Below are positions 43,858-54,601 of a stretch of 64,000 bases of DNA, one piece after another. The number at the start of each line of letters is the position of its first letter. The first letter of the stretch is position 1. The stretch is taken from contig CM039512.1 in the NCBI GenBank assembly GCA_022432975.1, forward strand, positions 5,548,257 to 5,612,256, written 5' to 3'. Below the pieces are notes generated by a model. That model made no database searches. It was not told the origin of the DNA and saw nothing but the letters and a program-made list of their open reading frames with translations. This DNA comes from Begonia masoniana (Eukaryota > Streptophyta > Magnoliopsida > Cucurbitales > Begoniaceae). The translations under genes were made by a program, and so were the position numbers.

Positions 43858-46828
43858 ATGACTTCTATCTGTGGTCAATCTGGTATTTTTTTACTTTGTT
43901 ATTTTCCTTTCATTTCTAGTTTTATATTGATACTAATTTTATTTGCTTTTAATCGCAGTGTACATAGTGGATCCTTTATATTGTATGTATTAGCGTTTGA
44001 GTTTCTTCAAACTCCACAATTTACTGCTAGCAGAAATGAAAGCAGGGTCTAATGATATTTTCTTGTATTTGAGCTGAAACTTCATCATTCCCTGTGGTGC
44101 CGTAACGAAATTGGAGTTTTTTCTTTTGTTATTTCGCTGATTATTCTATTGTAAAGAGTCATTTAAGTAAGAAATTATTTCAGCTTCAATCACCAAATGT
44201 TGACATGCGTTCCCGTTATATTCAAAGTGGATATTTTTGAGAAAAATCTCAACCTGGTTGAGGCTGACACATCTACTAATCTGTTTAATCTAATTGAATA
44301 CATACCTCTGCATCCTGTACTCTAAGAAAAGAAACAAAACAGTTGCTATAGAATGGAAGATGGGATCGATTGTCTAGTTGTTGAAAATCGTTACTTTGTT
44401 GTGTTTTTGATCAAGTATAGAGAGGCAACAGGGCCCAGTTCTGATACTTATGCCATATAATTAACACCTGACCAAATAGCCCCCATGACTTATGTATTAT
44501 GATTTGCCTCCTGACTTTCATCCTTTTGCTCTAAACCAACTATCAAGTTTAAGCATTCCTGTCTCTTTTTTATTAAACGTAATCTTGATTTATGTGAAAA
44601 AATTTCATAATTAGAATTACTTGCATGATAGTATATGATTTACATGATTTTGATGCCTCGGGCATTTTCAAATATGTATAAACTTTTAATGCTTATATAA
44701 GATAACTTGCTTACTTTTGTGTCTTTTTATCAGATAATAGTGAAGCTGATGACCAGCAAAAACACTCTGAATCTGAGAACGGCCTTCATCTCCTCTGACT
44801 GGACTGTCTCATCATGGCATTTCAAATCCAACTCAGTATACGGTGCCGTCACAACTTGGAGCGGGACATGCAATGGTAACATCTTCTTCATACTAATGCT
44901 TATTTTCAGTATTCTTGTCCTTTTTAGTGTACCAATCTCTCGTGATTGCTTATTTCTTGTGCCTTTTTGTTGTCCCTTTCTTTCTTAGAGGTGAATTATG
45001 AGATTTGGTTTGGCGAATTATTTGTCTATAGTCTATACATTATATTGTTCCTTGATGCTCGTGGAGTAATTTTTGTTTGGGTTCTTTGCCAGCCAGTTTT
45101 GCTGTTACTTTTGGATGGAGCGTGGAGGTGTGACTTTGTATATTTAACATGGAGTATGTGCAAGGAAAGGAAAGTAGAAATATTAATGTAGAGGTTTAGG
45201 GTATAAAGATACTAATTGATATTGTTTTGGAGATAATTTATTTATTTATTAGTGGTTTGGTGTGGCTGGTGGCGAGACCTTGCAGATTTGTTTTAGTTTT
45301 TATATGGTTGGTTGCTTTTGTAGCAACTGTTTTTCTTGGGTTCTCCAATGTTGATCTCTTTATGTTATTTATTTATTTATTTGCGTCTCCCCGAGCCTTC
45401 TGGTTCTACATGCGCTTTCTTACTGATAAAGAAAAAAAGCTTTAGTTGGGCACATCTCCACTATGCCACGTTTGTGTTATCCTCTTCTAAATTCTATTTA
45501 GACTGTTGAAGTATTTTCTCATCATCTGGTACATACACAATGATTTTCCTTGTCCAGCCCAAGCCGCATCTATTGCTGTAAGTAAGACTATTGTAACAGA
45601 AGAAAAGGAGCTTGAAATTATTGTTATAACCTTGTTGAAATGTGTAGTAGTTTATGGTCAAGTTGATCGGTGCCATCTTTTTCCATCTTTACCTCTGGAT
45701 ATTGGTTTTACTCATGAGCTGAAGTTGGTTAGCCTGAAATTGTTGTTGAAATTACATCTTGTACTGAAGTTGGTTATATTCATGAGCTGAAGTTGGTTGC
45801 TCCTGGTTTGGTTTTTGTGGAAGTTGGCATTTTCATCTTTGTACTGGTTTATAATAATTCCATGGAAAATATATCATGCTCTTGATTCAGGTAATGAGCA
45901 CAAAGACCTCAATTAAAGTGGTTTAGTTTGACTTTTTGAGAGAAAAAGATTTGCATTTTTTATTGGGTTTATAGAGGTTCCACTTAAACTGGCGCTTAAT
46001 ACATTTCACTGATTTCCTTCTCTGCTATTTCTTTCTTGAAGGCACCACCGGCTTATCCATATCCTGATCCTTATTACAGAAGCATCTTTGCTCCGTATGA
46101 TGGACAGCCATATCCTCCTCAGCCTTATGGTGTTCAACCTATGGTATGCTTTTATGGGTGGGGTGGTATGAGGGGATTACGACTATATACCGTAAACATC
46201 TAAAGAGCTAACCTCGCTTATTTTATATATAGCATGGTATACTTAATACTACTTAATCAAACGCAGGTAGCTGGTCTTTTGTGTGTGTGTGTGCATCTTT
46301 TTTGCTTGTCTTTAATGTGTGTGTGTATTTATCTTTACCAGGAACGTGAACCTTTTGATTTTCTAGTGACTACTTGTTTCAGGTCCATCTTCAATATGTT
46401 GCAGGTTCATCTCCAGTTAATGGGAATTCAGCAAGCTGGAGTGCCTTTGCCATCAGATGCAGTGGAGGAGCCTGTCTTTGTAAATGCCAAACAGTATCAC
46501 GGCATCATGAGGAGACGTCAATCTCGGGCAAAAGCTGAATCAGAGAATAAAGCATTGAAGTCTAGGAAGGTAACATCTTTTGACTTAGTCCTTGTTTTCT
46601 CTTTGAAAGCTTAGACCCAAATATATATGTTTTTCTTTGCAGCCGTATTTGCACGAATCTCGTCATTTACACGCATTGAGAAGAGCTAGAGGATGTGGTG
46701 GTAGGTTTCTCAAGGCAAAGAAAAATGAAAACCAATCAAATGAGGCGATGTCAGGTGATGAATTACAAACCAACTTGAACCTCAACAACAATAAAAATGA
46801 TCCTGCTTCCTCGGATAGTGCATCCTAA
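43858..46828 (+). CDS. NF-YA: Nuclear transcription factor Y subunit A (one apparent frameshift)
   Basis: It is the CCAAT-box-binding subunit of the NF-Y trimer. Coding exons: 43858-43882, 44734-44875, 46042-46143, 46405-46569, 46643-46828, about 206 residues. The conserved core is intact: subunit-association helix ([18 protein letters not shown]), linker, and DNA-binding part ([23 protein letters not shown]). The N-terminus [19 protein letters not shown] fits the NF-YA4/7 type. In exon 2 the frame passes from ...SESENG to [12 protein letters not shown] only if one base is added near 44783-44786 (ggccttcat, where ggcccttcat is expected). As written, translation stops at 44796. An in-frame ATG at 44873-44875 ([10 protein letters not shown]) could start a shorter protein with the whole core. 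Confidence 0.88.
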
Positions 46829-48180
46829 TTAAAGGCAGGCGGTGGTGTACAACACAGATATCAACAATGACCATGAAACTAAAGGTCCGTATAGCATCTT
46901 CAAACATGATAGTATTGCTTCATCTTATTCTATACAGGCGGCTCTATAGTGTATAGGTCTAAGTAATAGGTTTTAGGGAGTTTCGTGCTAAAGATGAAGC
47001 AGGTAAAGTGTGGTGAGGGTTTAAACCAATCTCTAGACCTTAAGTTGAGTCTGTTTGTTAAGTTTGTGTTTCATTTCTTGGCTGAGATATGATTGATCTG
47101 CTGCTGTTTGATACATAGTAGTAGCTGTTTTCATTGTTGTCTCTACTCGGAAAATAATGTTATGGGTTTAATGCAAATGGAGGCTTGAGTTTTTCTCTGT
47201 AGATCTTTTGTTCATTTGCTCTATTTTTAGGTGTTTGTCCATCTTATTAGAGATTTGATCAATCCATATTACTTTACTCATGAATTCTAAGTTTTTCGAA
47301 AGATTGTACAAATGAACTGTAGAGTTGTATAATAAAGGAGAGGGTTTTCGTGTGCTTCGGCAAATTCGACGAAACTCATTGGTTGCTCTTGAAAGTCTCA
47401 AGATATGGGTCATGAAAACATTGTCGATCGTACCCGAAACGGTTCTGCTTGTTTGCGTACCTGTGATGTACAGGTCGGTTTTCGTTCAAAAAACGTGTGA
47501 ATTATTAAAAAACCGAATCATGAAAAGAAATTAAAACCGGGACTGAACTGTGAAAACCAATTCAGTTATGGAATCTAATGATTTACGTTCTGGTTTCAAA
47601 TTTCAAGAACCATAACCAGATCGAATTAGGTCATGAGCTTATGTTCTTTAAATTCATACGAGAGAAATAGACTTGCTCGGTCGTATTTTTGAAAAATAGT
47701 CGTTAACATTGTCAGCCATCATTCACGTAGTAGTTCGACAGATGCGCTTTGGGCGAAACTGTTTTGTAAAACAGTTTTTTGGATAATTTTAGATTACGTA
47801 ATTTGTTTTGTTTCGACATTTGACGAAAGAATTTGAAAAATAACTCTCGAACGGGCACTAACTGAGAAAGATTGTCATGTCAAAGAAAGCAAGTAGTGTC
47901 TATTTTCACAAATCAATCTTATGAAGAACGTTCCCATTGGATTTTTCAAGGACTAGACAATATAATTTCATATTATGAGCTATTTTAAGTTTTGAAAAAT
48001 AGAGTAATCTTGTTTTTAACTTTTATTTTTCAATTATAATTATTATCATCCGATAATAAATAACTGATGTAATTAATGATTTATTTTAATGTTCGTGATT
48101 TATCGTATTAATTGAAGTTATTAATCATTGACCCGTTAGGAGATAGAATTATTCGATAAATATTACCCTAATAAAATATA
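46829..48180. other. NF-YA 3' UTR and intergenic
   Basis: The UTR probably extends to about 47150 (no defined polyadenylation site chosen). The rest is AT-rich without recognised genes or repeats. Confidence 0.55.
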
Positions 48181-48707
48181 GGGTAAAGTGCAATTTGGCC
48201 CCTACAACTAGGTGAAATAGGTAATTTACACCGTAAACTTGAATATAGGCAAGAACAACTTTAATGTATTGATAATGGACAATATGGCCCCTACTGTCAT
48301 ATTTTCCATCAAAAATTAACATTTTTTCACTTGTTCATTTTTTTTTCTAGAAATGCCCCTCACTTGACCGAACCAGACCAGACCGGTTCGGTTAATTCTA
48401 CGCTAGTTTTTTTTTTTAATTTTATTTCTCGAAAAGAGAAGACAGAGGAATAGAATTAAAAATAAAAATAAAAAATCATAGTGCAATTAGCCGAACCGAT
48501 CCGGTCCTGTCTGGTTCGGTCCAGTGAGGGGCATTTTGGAAAAAAAAAATGAACAAGTGAAAAAACATTACTTTTTTAACGGAAATTATGACGGTGATGG
48601 CCATATTGCTCATTATCAATACATTAAGGTTGTTTTTACCTATTATTCAAGTTTACGGTGTAATTGCCCATTTCACCTAGTTGTAAGGGCCAAATTACAC
48701 TTTACCC
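48181..48707. mobile_element. Palindromic Mutator-type MITE (527 bp)
   Basis: The termini gggtaaagtg...cactttaccc belong to inverted repeats of about 120 bp (48181-48300 and 48588-48707). Inner parts also pair (gcccctcacttgaccgaacc near 48355 with its mirror near 48510), so nearly the whole element folds back. A perfect 9-bp direct repeat TAAAATATA (48172-48180, 48708-48716) is the target duplication, the length typical of Mutator-like elements. There is no transposase. Confidence 0.9.
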
Positions 48708-48716
48708 TAAAATATA

Positions 48717-49949
48717 ATATTTACCATATAAATACACAAATAATGATTTTATTTATTGAATTTATTGCTTAATTACTTTGAGCAGACAAAATACATGAAA
48801 ACATAAAAAGATTAGTTTTATTTTGAAAACAATAAATGAGTTAAAAAAAAAAAAACAGGAAAATCTACGTTAATTTAATATAACATTTTAAAAAAATTCT
48901 ATAATAAAAAATTTCATAATTATGAATTTTAAATATTAAAAAAACAAAAAAAAAAAAAAAAAGTCCACCGTGGCAACGACATGAACTGTCTTAAATTCAG
49001 CAATGAATGTGTATTGAAAAACTTGAGTAACACTGCTAATCATGACACGTATTAAAAGCAAATCTAATAACTCAAAACCATAATTACGCATTAAATTTGG
49101 CCTTCATTAATGAATCAAGCAAGTTACCACTTCAATTCTTGCAATTAAGGTTTTAAAAGCTTCTCCTCCTTCCACTCTCTTATCATGCATATTGTAGGAG
49201 AGAGAGAGAGTCAAAGCAAGCAAAGGAGGAGAGAGAATAAAAGTTGGTTGATTTAAATATCTAATTTCTACCCTTTAATCTAATCTAAGTGGTTAACTAA
49301 CAATTACGTGTCTCTCTTACTAATTAATACGATAATTAAATAAAATTATAAATAAGTAAAATATGATATTAGATGCACTAATTATTGTACGCAAACGCGC
49401 ACACATACGTATATATACATGCACATTCGTATATATACATTGATGAGAAGATTTATAATTTATGGGTTCATAATCCAAAAAATAGAATAAGGTAAAAAGA
49501 AAAAAAAGGAGGATCAACTAAAAAAGATTGGAGATTCATCTTATTATAAAATCAATGGGAGACAGAAAACGACAACTCAGTCTGTCTACCCATTGACTCC
49601 TCCCTTCAACCCTCATCATTACACCCTTCTCTCTCTCTCTCATGCATGTTAATGTTATATAGCGTGACCACCTTTAGGCACTATTGTGTATGGTGGACTG
49701 TAAATCTTGTGACCACGTAATGTCGCTCCTTGTAACTATTAGAGTTTGTTGTAACTTTAATTTTACATGAGTAAGATCGGTGAGTTCGTATTGTAGATCA
49801 CATTTACGCTTTTTTTTTTCTTTATAAATTCATATAAACTATAATTGCAAAAATTACTGTTGTATTTATATTTTTTTATCTGCTAGTAATTTTTTTCCTA
49901 AAGAGTTTTCGCATTAGTATTTTTGTTTTTCGATTATCGTATGATTATT
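48717..49949. other. Intergenic, AT-rich
   Basis: It has poly-A tracts (48842, 48945), a (GA)n near 49200, paired cgtatatatacat copies near 49410-49440 and a (CT)n near 49630. No gene recognised. Confidence 0.6.
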
Positions 49950-51860
49950 TGTTGACTTAAATAGTGTTTAAGTCTAAATATGTTTTTGATAATGTGTTTG
50001 TATGTTCAGGAATGTAATTTAATTATGTTTAATATATGAGAATAATGAGTTATGCATATGAAATTATTCGGTTGGAAATGCCCTTGGAAATGGTATTTTA
50101 GTAGTATAACAAATGTGGTTAAGTGTACATGACTGAATAATAAAACAGGGATAAAAATTGATAAACAAAATGTACATCTACTGGTGAAGTAGAAAAGAGG
50201 ACTTCAACCAATAGGAAAACGACAAAATGTACATCTACCGATTGAAGAAAAAAAGTACATACACCGCCAACAAAACGACAAAAGTGGAGACGTTTAAAGC
50301 TTACATACACCGATCGCTAAACGACAAAAGCGGAGTCGTTCAAAGAGTAAATCATATGATTGCCTACACCAATCGCTAAATGACAAAAGCGGAGTCGTTC
50401 AAAGAATAATCATCTGATTGCTTACACCGATTGCTAAACGACAAAAAGCTACAGATACCGCTGGCGTTTCAAAGTCTTCCAAAGAGTAATTCTGTCGATA
50501 GCTAGACGACAAAATTTTTGAAGACTTATACCGATGACGTTTCAGCTTTTTAAAGCAACCTATACCGATGGCGGTTCAACATTTCAAAGTTGCATCTACC
50601 GACAGCGGTTCAAGTTTTTTTAAAGTCGCATCATCCGATGGCGGTTCAAGCATCTCAAAGACAACATCATCCGATGTACAGTATCTTTCGCCAGATTTTA
50701 AATAAACTGCGAAGCTACAGTGACGTCGTCCAGAACTCAAACACCAGAGCATTAATGGCGACGAGCGAAATAGCAACTCCAGAAAGCAACGGCCAGCTAC
50801 TTTGTAAGGGATGGTGCTCCAACGGTAATAAATTTCCATATTCGGATAAGAAGCATTGAAGTTCATTAGCCATTTACAGACAGAGTATTTAAGCGGAATA
50901 ATATAGCTCGAGAAACAAACTTTTGCGAAACTCATTTCTGAGCGCTAACGAGCTGAATTTTTCATACTCTGTATTTTCATTACTTCTCTCGAATCTTAAC
51001 TTGAGATTTGATCCTTGAGGGAGAGTAGTCTGTACTGGGAAAACTACAAATTCATTATCTGTAAAGGCAGTGATTGTCGCCCGTGAAGAATAATCCGGTT
51101 TGCAAAGGCTGTAGATCGACGCCCGGGAAGTACGATTTACTTTTTCTCTGAGGAGAAGGAAAGGATCTCAAGGGGGAAATCTTGAAGCCACCACGTAAAA
51201 ACTCTGGTGTCAAATTTCTCTTACTCTCTCTTTTACATTTAGTGTTTTATTGTTTGATGTTAGCATTAAAAAGAATTAAAAGCCTTTACAAATTCATTAT
51301 TCTGTAAAAGGCAGTGGATTGTCGCCCGTGAAGAAGATCGGTTTGCACAAAGGCTGTAGATCGACGCCGGGAAGTACGATTTAATTTTTCTCTGAGGAGA
51401 AGGAAAGGATCTTCAAGGGGGAAATCTTGAAGCGGGCGTAGGCAGTGTTTGGCCGAACCACGTAAAAACTCTGGTGTCAAATTTCTCTTACTCTCTCTTT
51501 TACATTTAGTGTTTTATTGTTTGATGTTAGCATTAAAAAGAATTAAAAGCCTTTACAAATTCATTATTCTGTAAAAGGCAGTGGATGTCGCCCGTGAAGA
51601 AGAATCCGGTTTGTAAAGGCCGTAGATCGACGACGGGAAGTACGATTTAATTTTTCTCTGAGGAAAAGAAATGATCTTCAAGGGGGAAAACCTTGAAGCG
51701 TAGACGTAGGTAGTGTTTGGCCGAACCACGTAAAAACTCTGGTGTCAAATTTCTCTTACTCTCTCTTTTACATTTAGTGTTTTAATGTTTGTTGTTAGCA
51801 TTAAAAAGAATTAAAAGTCTAATTCACCCCTCCCCCCTCTTAGACAATCTCGATCTTACA
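49950..51860 (+). mobile_element. Copia-type solo LTR (1911 bp) with TSD
   Basis: It starts tgttgacttaaatag and ends ...aattcacccctcccccctct...cttaca, which I recognise as the style of long copia LTRs (SIRE/Maximus group, tentative). A perfect 5-bp target duplication TTATT lies at 49945-49949 and 51861-51865. There is no internal region. Inside are a set of degenerate repeats around acgacaaaagcggagtcgtt (50280-50450) and three tandem copies of a 240-270-bp unit (about 51043-51826). Confidence 0.87.
51043..51826. repeat. Three tandem copies (about 240-270 bp) in the solo LTR
   Basis: Units start with acaaattcattat near 51048, 51288 and 51556. Each contains tgtcgcccgtgaag, gaagtacgattta, and ends with ttagcattaaaaagaattaa. 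Copy one is shorter by a deletion around the gtaggcagtgtttggcc segment. Confidence 0.88.
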
Positions 51861-51900
51861 TTATTAACATTAATGGTTAGGTATCCCTCACTATGTACTA

Positions 51901-52395
51901 AGGGTGGGTGCGGTACGGTCCGATCCGATTTCAAGCTGGAACTGACCCGGAATTAGATCTTTTGGGATATAAATCCTAGTCCTAAAACCGTCCCCGGGAA
52001 TTTCGGTCCGGTTCCGATTCGGTATTGGTTCCTCCAATTTTTTTAATCTTAAATAAATAAATTTAAAAAAAAAATTGAAAATTTTGAAAAACATGCCTTT
52101 CACTATCATTGGTACAAAATCAATAAAATTCATAATATTTAAAATAAATATAAACTATTTAAAATTAATAAAAAAAAACTTGTTTTCGGGTCAGATAAAC
52201 TGATTGACCCATGAGTCAATTCTCTCACGATACGACCAGTTTTGGATCTTGGAACCGCAGACCGGACCGTGGATCATGGTTCTAGGGGTCTCAAAATCAC
52301 GACCGATTCAGAAGAAGTATAGAACCGAACCGAAATCGGACTAAATTGGCAATCCGGTCTGATTTTCTAGTTTTGGATCGGTTCTGCCCACCCCT
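51901..52395. mobile_element. hAT-like MITE, degenerate
   Basis: The ends agggtgggtgcggt... and ...ggttctgcccacccct are inverted and match the agGGGTGGGC termini common in plant hAT-derived MITEs. The interior is rich in tccggt/accgg motifs of both orientations. No clear 8-bp duplication was found. The shorter element at 62710-62828 shares the ends. Confidence 0.6.
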
Positions 52396-54601
52396 ACTCT
52401 GTGTGCAACTCTTGAGGTGTTTTTTTCTAATACTACCCTTCTCATGATCTTTTATTTTAACTTGTCTATGATAATTCTAATAATTTATTCGCATGTATAT
52501 ATATATATAACAACTTAGGATGCTTTGAAAGACTTTTGTGTAAAATGTCAACCTTGTGAAATTTAAAAAGTGAACCATCATCTCTCTTTCTTCTTTTTCT
52601 TTTCTTTTTCTGCAGTCACTCTCTTGGATTCTTCTGAGTGAAGGGATGCAAGTGGGAAACACACTCTCAATTTGTCACACCTAAAAAGGGTGGTTGGTGC
52701 TTCCTCTCTATATTTCCTAATTTTTTATTTTTTTTAGAAATTAGTTTATCAATTAACATCCGTGATTCTAATATATCGTGTCTCGTTGCGTCACGGTACT
52801 GATTAAATCCTAGGACCCGATCGTATAACACTTAATCTCCTTAACGATAATTGGTTGACGGAGAACTCGTAACAACTATATGAAAGTATGAATGTGTTGA
52901 ATTTATGTCTTTTATCTAATTTATTTTTTCTCATTTTTTGTTTAGTTTTGTTTATTTTATTCCCTTCTTTTCCTCCCATTTATATTGAACTTTCTTTTTC
53001 TTCAAATATTCATTTAATTAATTAAGAGCAAACCATTATGGTAAAAACACATTTAAAATCTCTTATACGAAGTTGTTTGCAAAATTTTATGATGTCTTCG
53101 TCACGACGTGACATGTTAAGCATTAATAATTCCGACCGCTTATAATTGGAAGGGACAAAAGAAAATATCTGGTTCTTTTTTCAATAATTTCTGATATCTA
53201 ATCGACTTCTCAATAGGATTTAAACCCAAATGAAGTTCTGACCATCTGTTTCATCTTTCAGCGAAGAAAAGAACGAATGGATATTGTAGGATTCTTAAGA
53301 AATTATTTGATTTCTTTTAGAATCAGATGATTATTCAGCTGTTTTTCACGTTCGGTGAATAGCTTTCTCTCTGATTTGCCCAAAAAATCGATTTCATTTT
53401 GTCTACTATCTATTAAAAATAATAAACAAAAAACCCAACTCTCTCATGCACTAGCACATTTGAAAAAAACCCACAACTTAGTTATATATTCAAATACAAA
53501 GAAATTATATTTAAATAAATCATGAATATATTTGATATAATCGTACAATTATATCAAATATATTTAAATCAAAGTAAGATAAAGTTGGAAGTAATCGTCT
53601 TCTCCTAAGAACTGAACTGTTTTGGTGCATTTTCGAAGACACGTGTCTTTGATCGGGATTTGATACTACAAGAAAGCTTAAGATCAGCAATGGAGTCTTG
53701 CAGAAATGAAGAAGACGACCAGCTAAATAAACTAGATTGGTATTAACAATAATCTTCGTTGAACTAAACTTGTTCTAAACCTCAGTTTTTCAGAAGAAAA
53801 ACCATTGCTTTTTTTCTCCTTCCCATGCAAATTCTCTCCTGGTTCTGATATTCGATCCATGATGATGATGATGCATACATACAACTACCATCATAATGGA
53901 TGACATAATGTGGAACATACATGCATTATGTCAGATGTGTTTAGGTGTTGCAGAGGGAGAAGATGAAGATCAGTGTGGGACGGTGAGAGTGGGCAGTATG
54001 GTTTGCTTGTCCTAGAGAGAGAAGCAAGGAAACCCATTCGTCAAATAAAACGTAAATCTGACATTCTGACTGCAAGGCAGGTTTTTTTTTTGATAATTTT
54101 TTAAAAATGGCCGTCTGCTGTGTTTATTTGCAGGCTCTCTCTCTCTCTGGTTCACAGCTCCCCTCCTTTTTTTCTTATCTTTTGCGTTTATTTTCTTTTG
54201 AATTTTCCCATCACGCACTTAGAGAAAGTGGGTTCCATTTTTCTTCTTTTTCTCTGTTTGTCGCAGAAAAACCAGAGAGAGAGAAACGTTGGCCGTAGCC
54301 AGTAGTCACCACACCTGGCCTCTCTCTTTCTATCCTTTCTGTGGGTTGGTTTCTCTCTCTTCTATGGAGAATCCTCGAGATTGACGTCTCTAGAATAAAT
54401 CCACAGGATCCTCGTCTCTCCTCACTTTGGGTTTTTATTTTTCTGAGAAGAGAACGAAGGCTCTCTTGGAGGGGAGAGCCTACCCAGAATAAGAACATGA
54501 AGAACAAAAGCAAGCGCCTTTCTGAACACCCATTTCAATCTTGAAAATCCAAAATCCAGTTTTTTTTTTTTCCTGGTTTGAAGCTTTTTCCTCGAGGGTT
54601 T
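52396..54601. other. HD-ZIP III upstream region
   Basis: AT-rich promoter DNA with a 17-bp-stem hairpin (53525-53564). CT-rich tracts and a probable long 5' leader lie between about 54100 and 54601. Overlapping short ORFs here are in low-complexity CT/GA sequence and look incidental. Confidence 0.55.
53525..53564. repeat. Inverted repeat, 17-bp perfect stem, 6-nt loop
   Basis: aatatatttgatataat (53525-53541), loop cgtaca, then its exact reverse complement (53548-53564). About 1.1 kb upstream of the HD-ZIP III start codon; function unknown. Confidence 0.85.

Noticed and set aside
44707..45445. Hydrophobic ORFs (93, 81 and 72 codons) in the NF-YA gene
   Set aside because: They read a wrong frame of exon 2 and T-rich intron sequence. 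Apparent membrane segments come from poly-T composition.
47062..47085. miR169 target site in the NF-YA 3' UTR (gtttcatttcttggctga)
   Set aside because: The 3' eight bases match, but the rest needs a bulge and several mismatches. The NF-YA4/7-like type is generally not a miR169 target.
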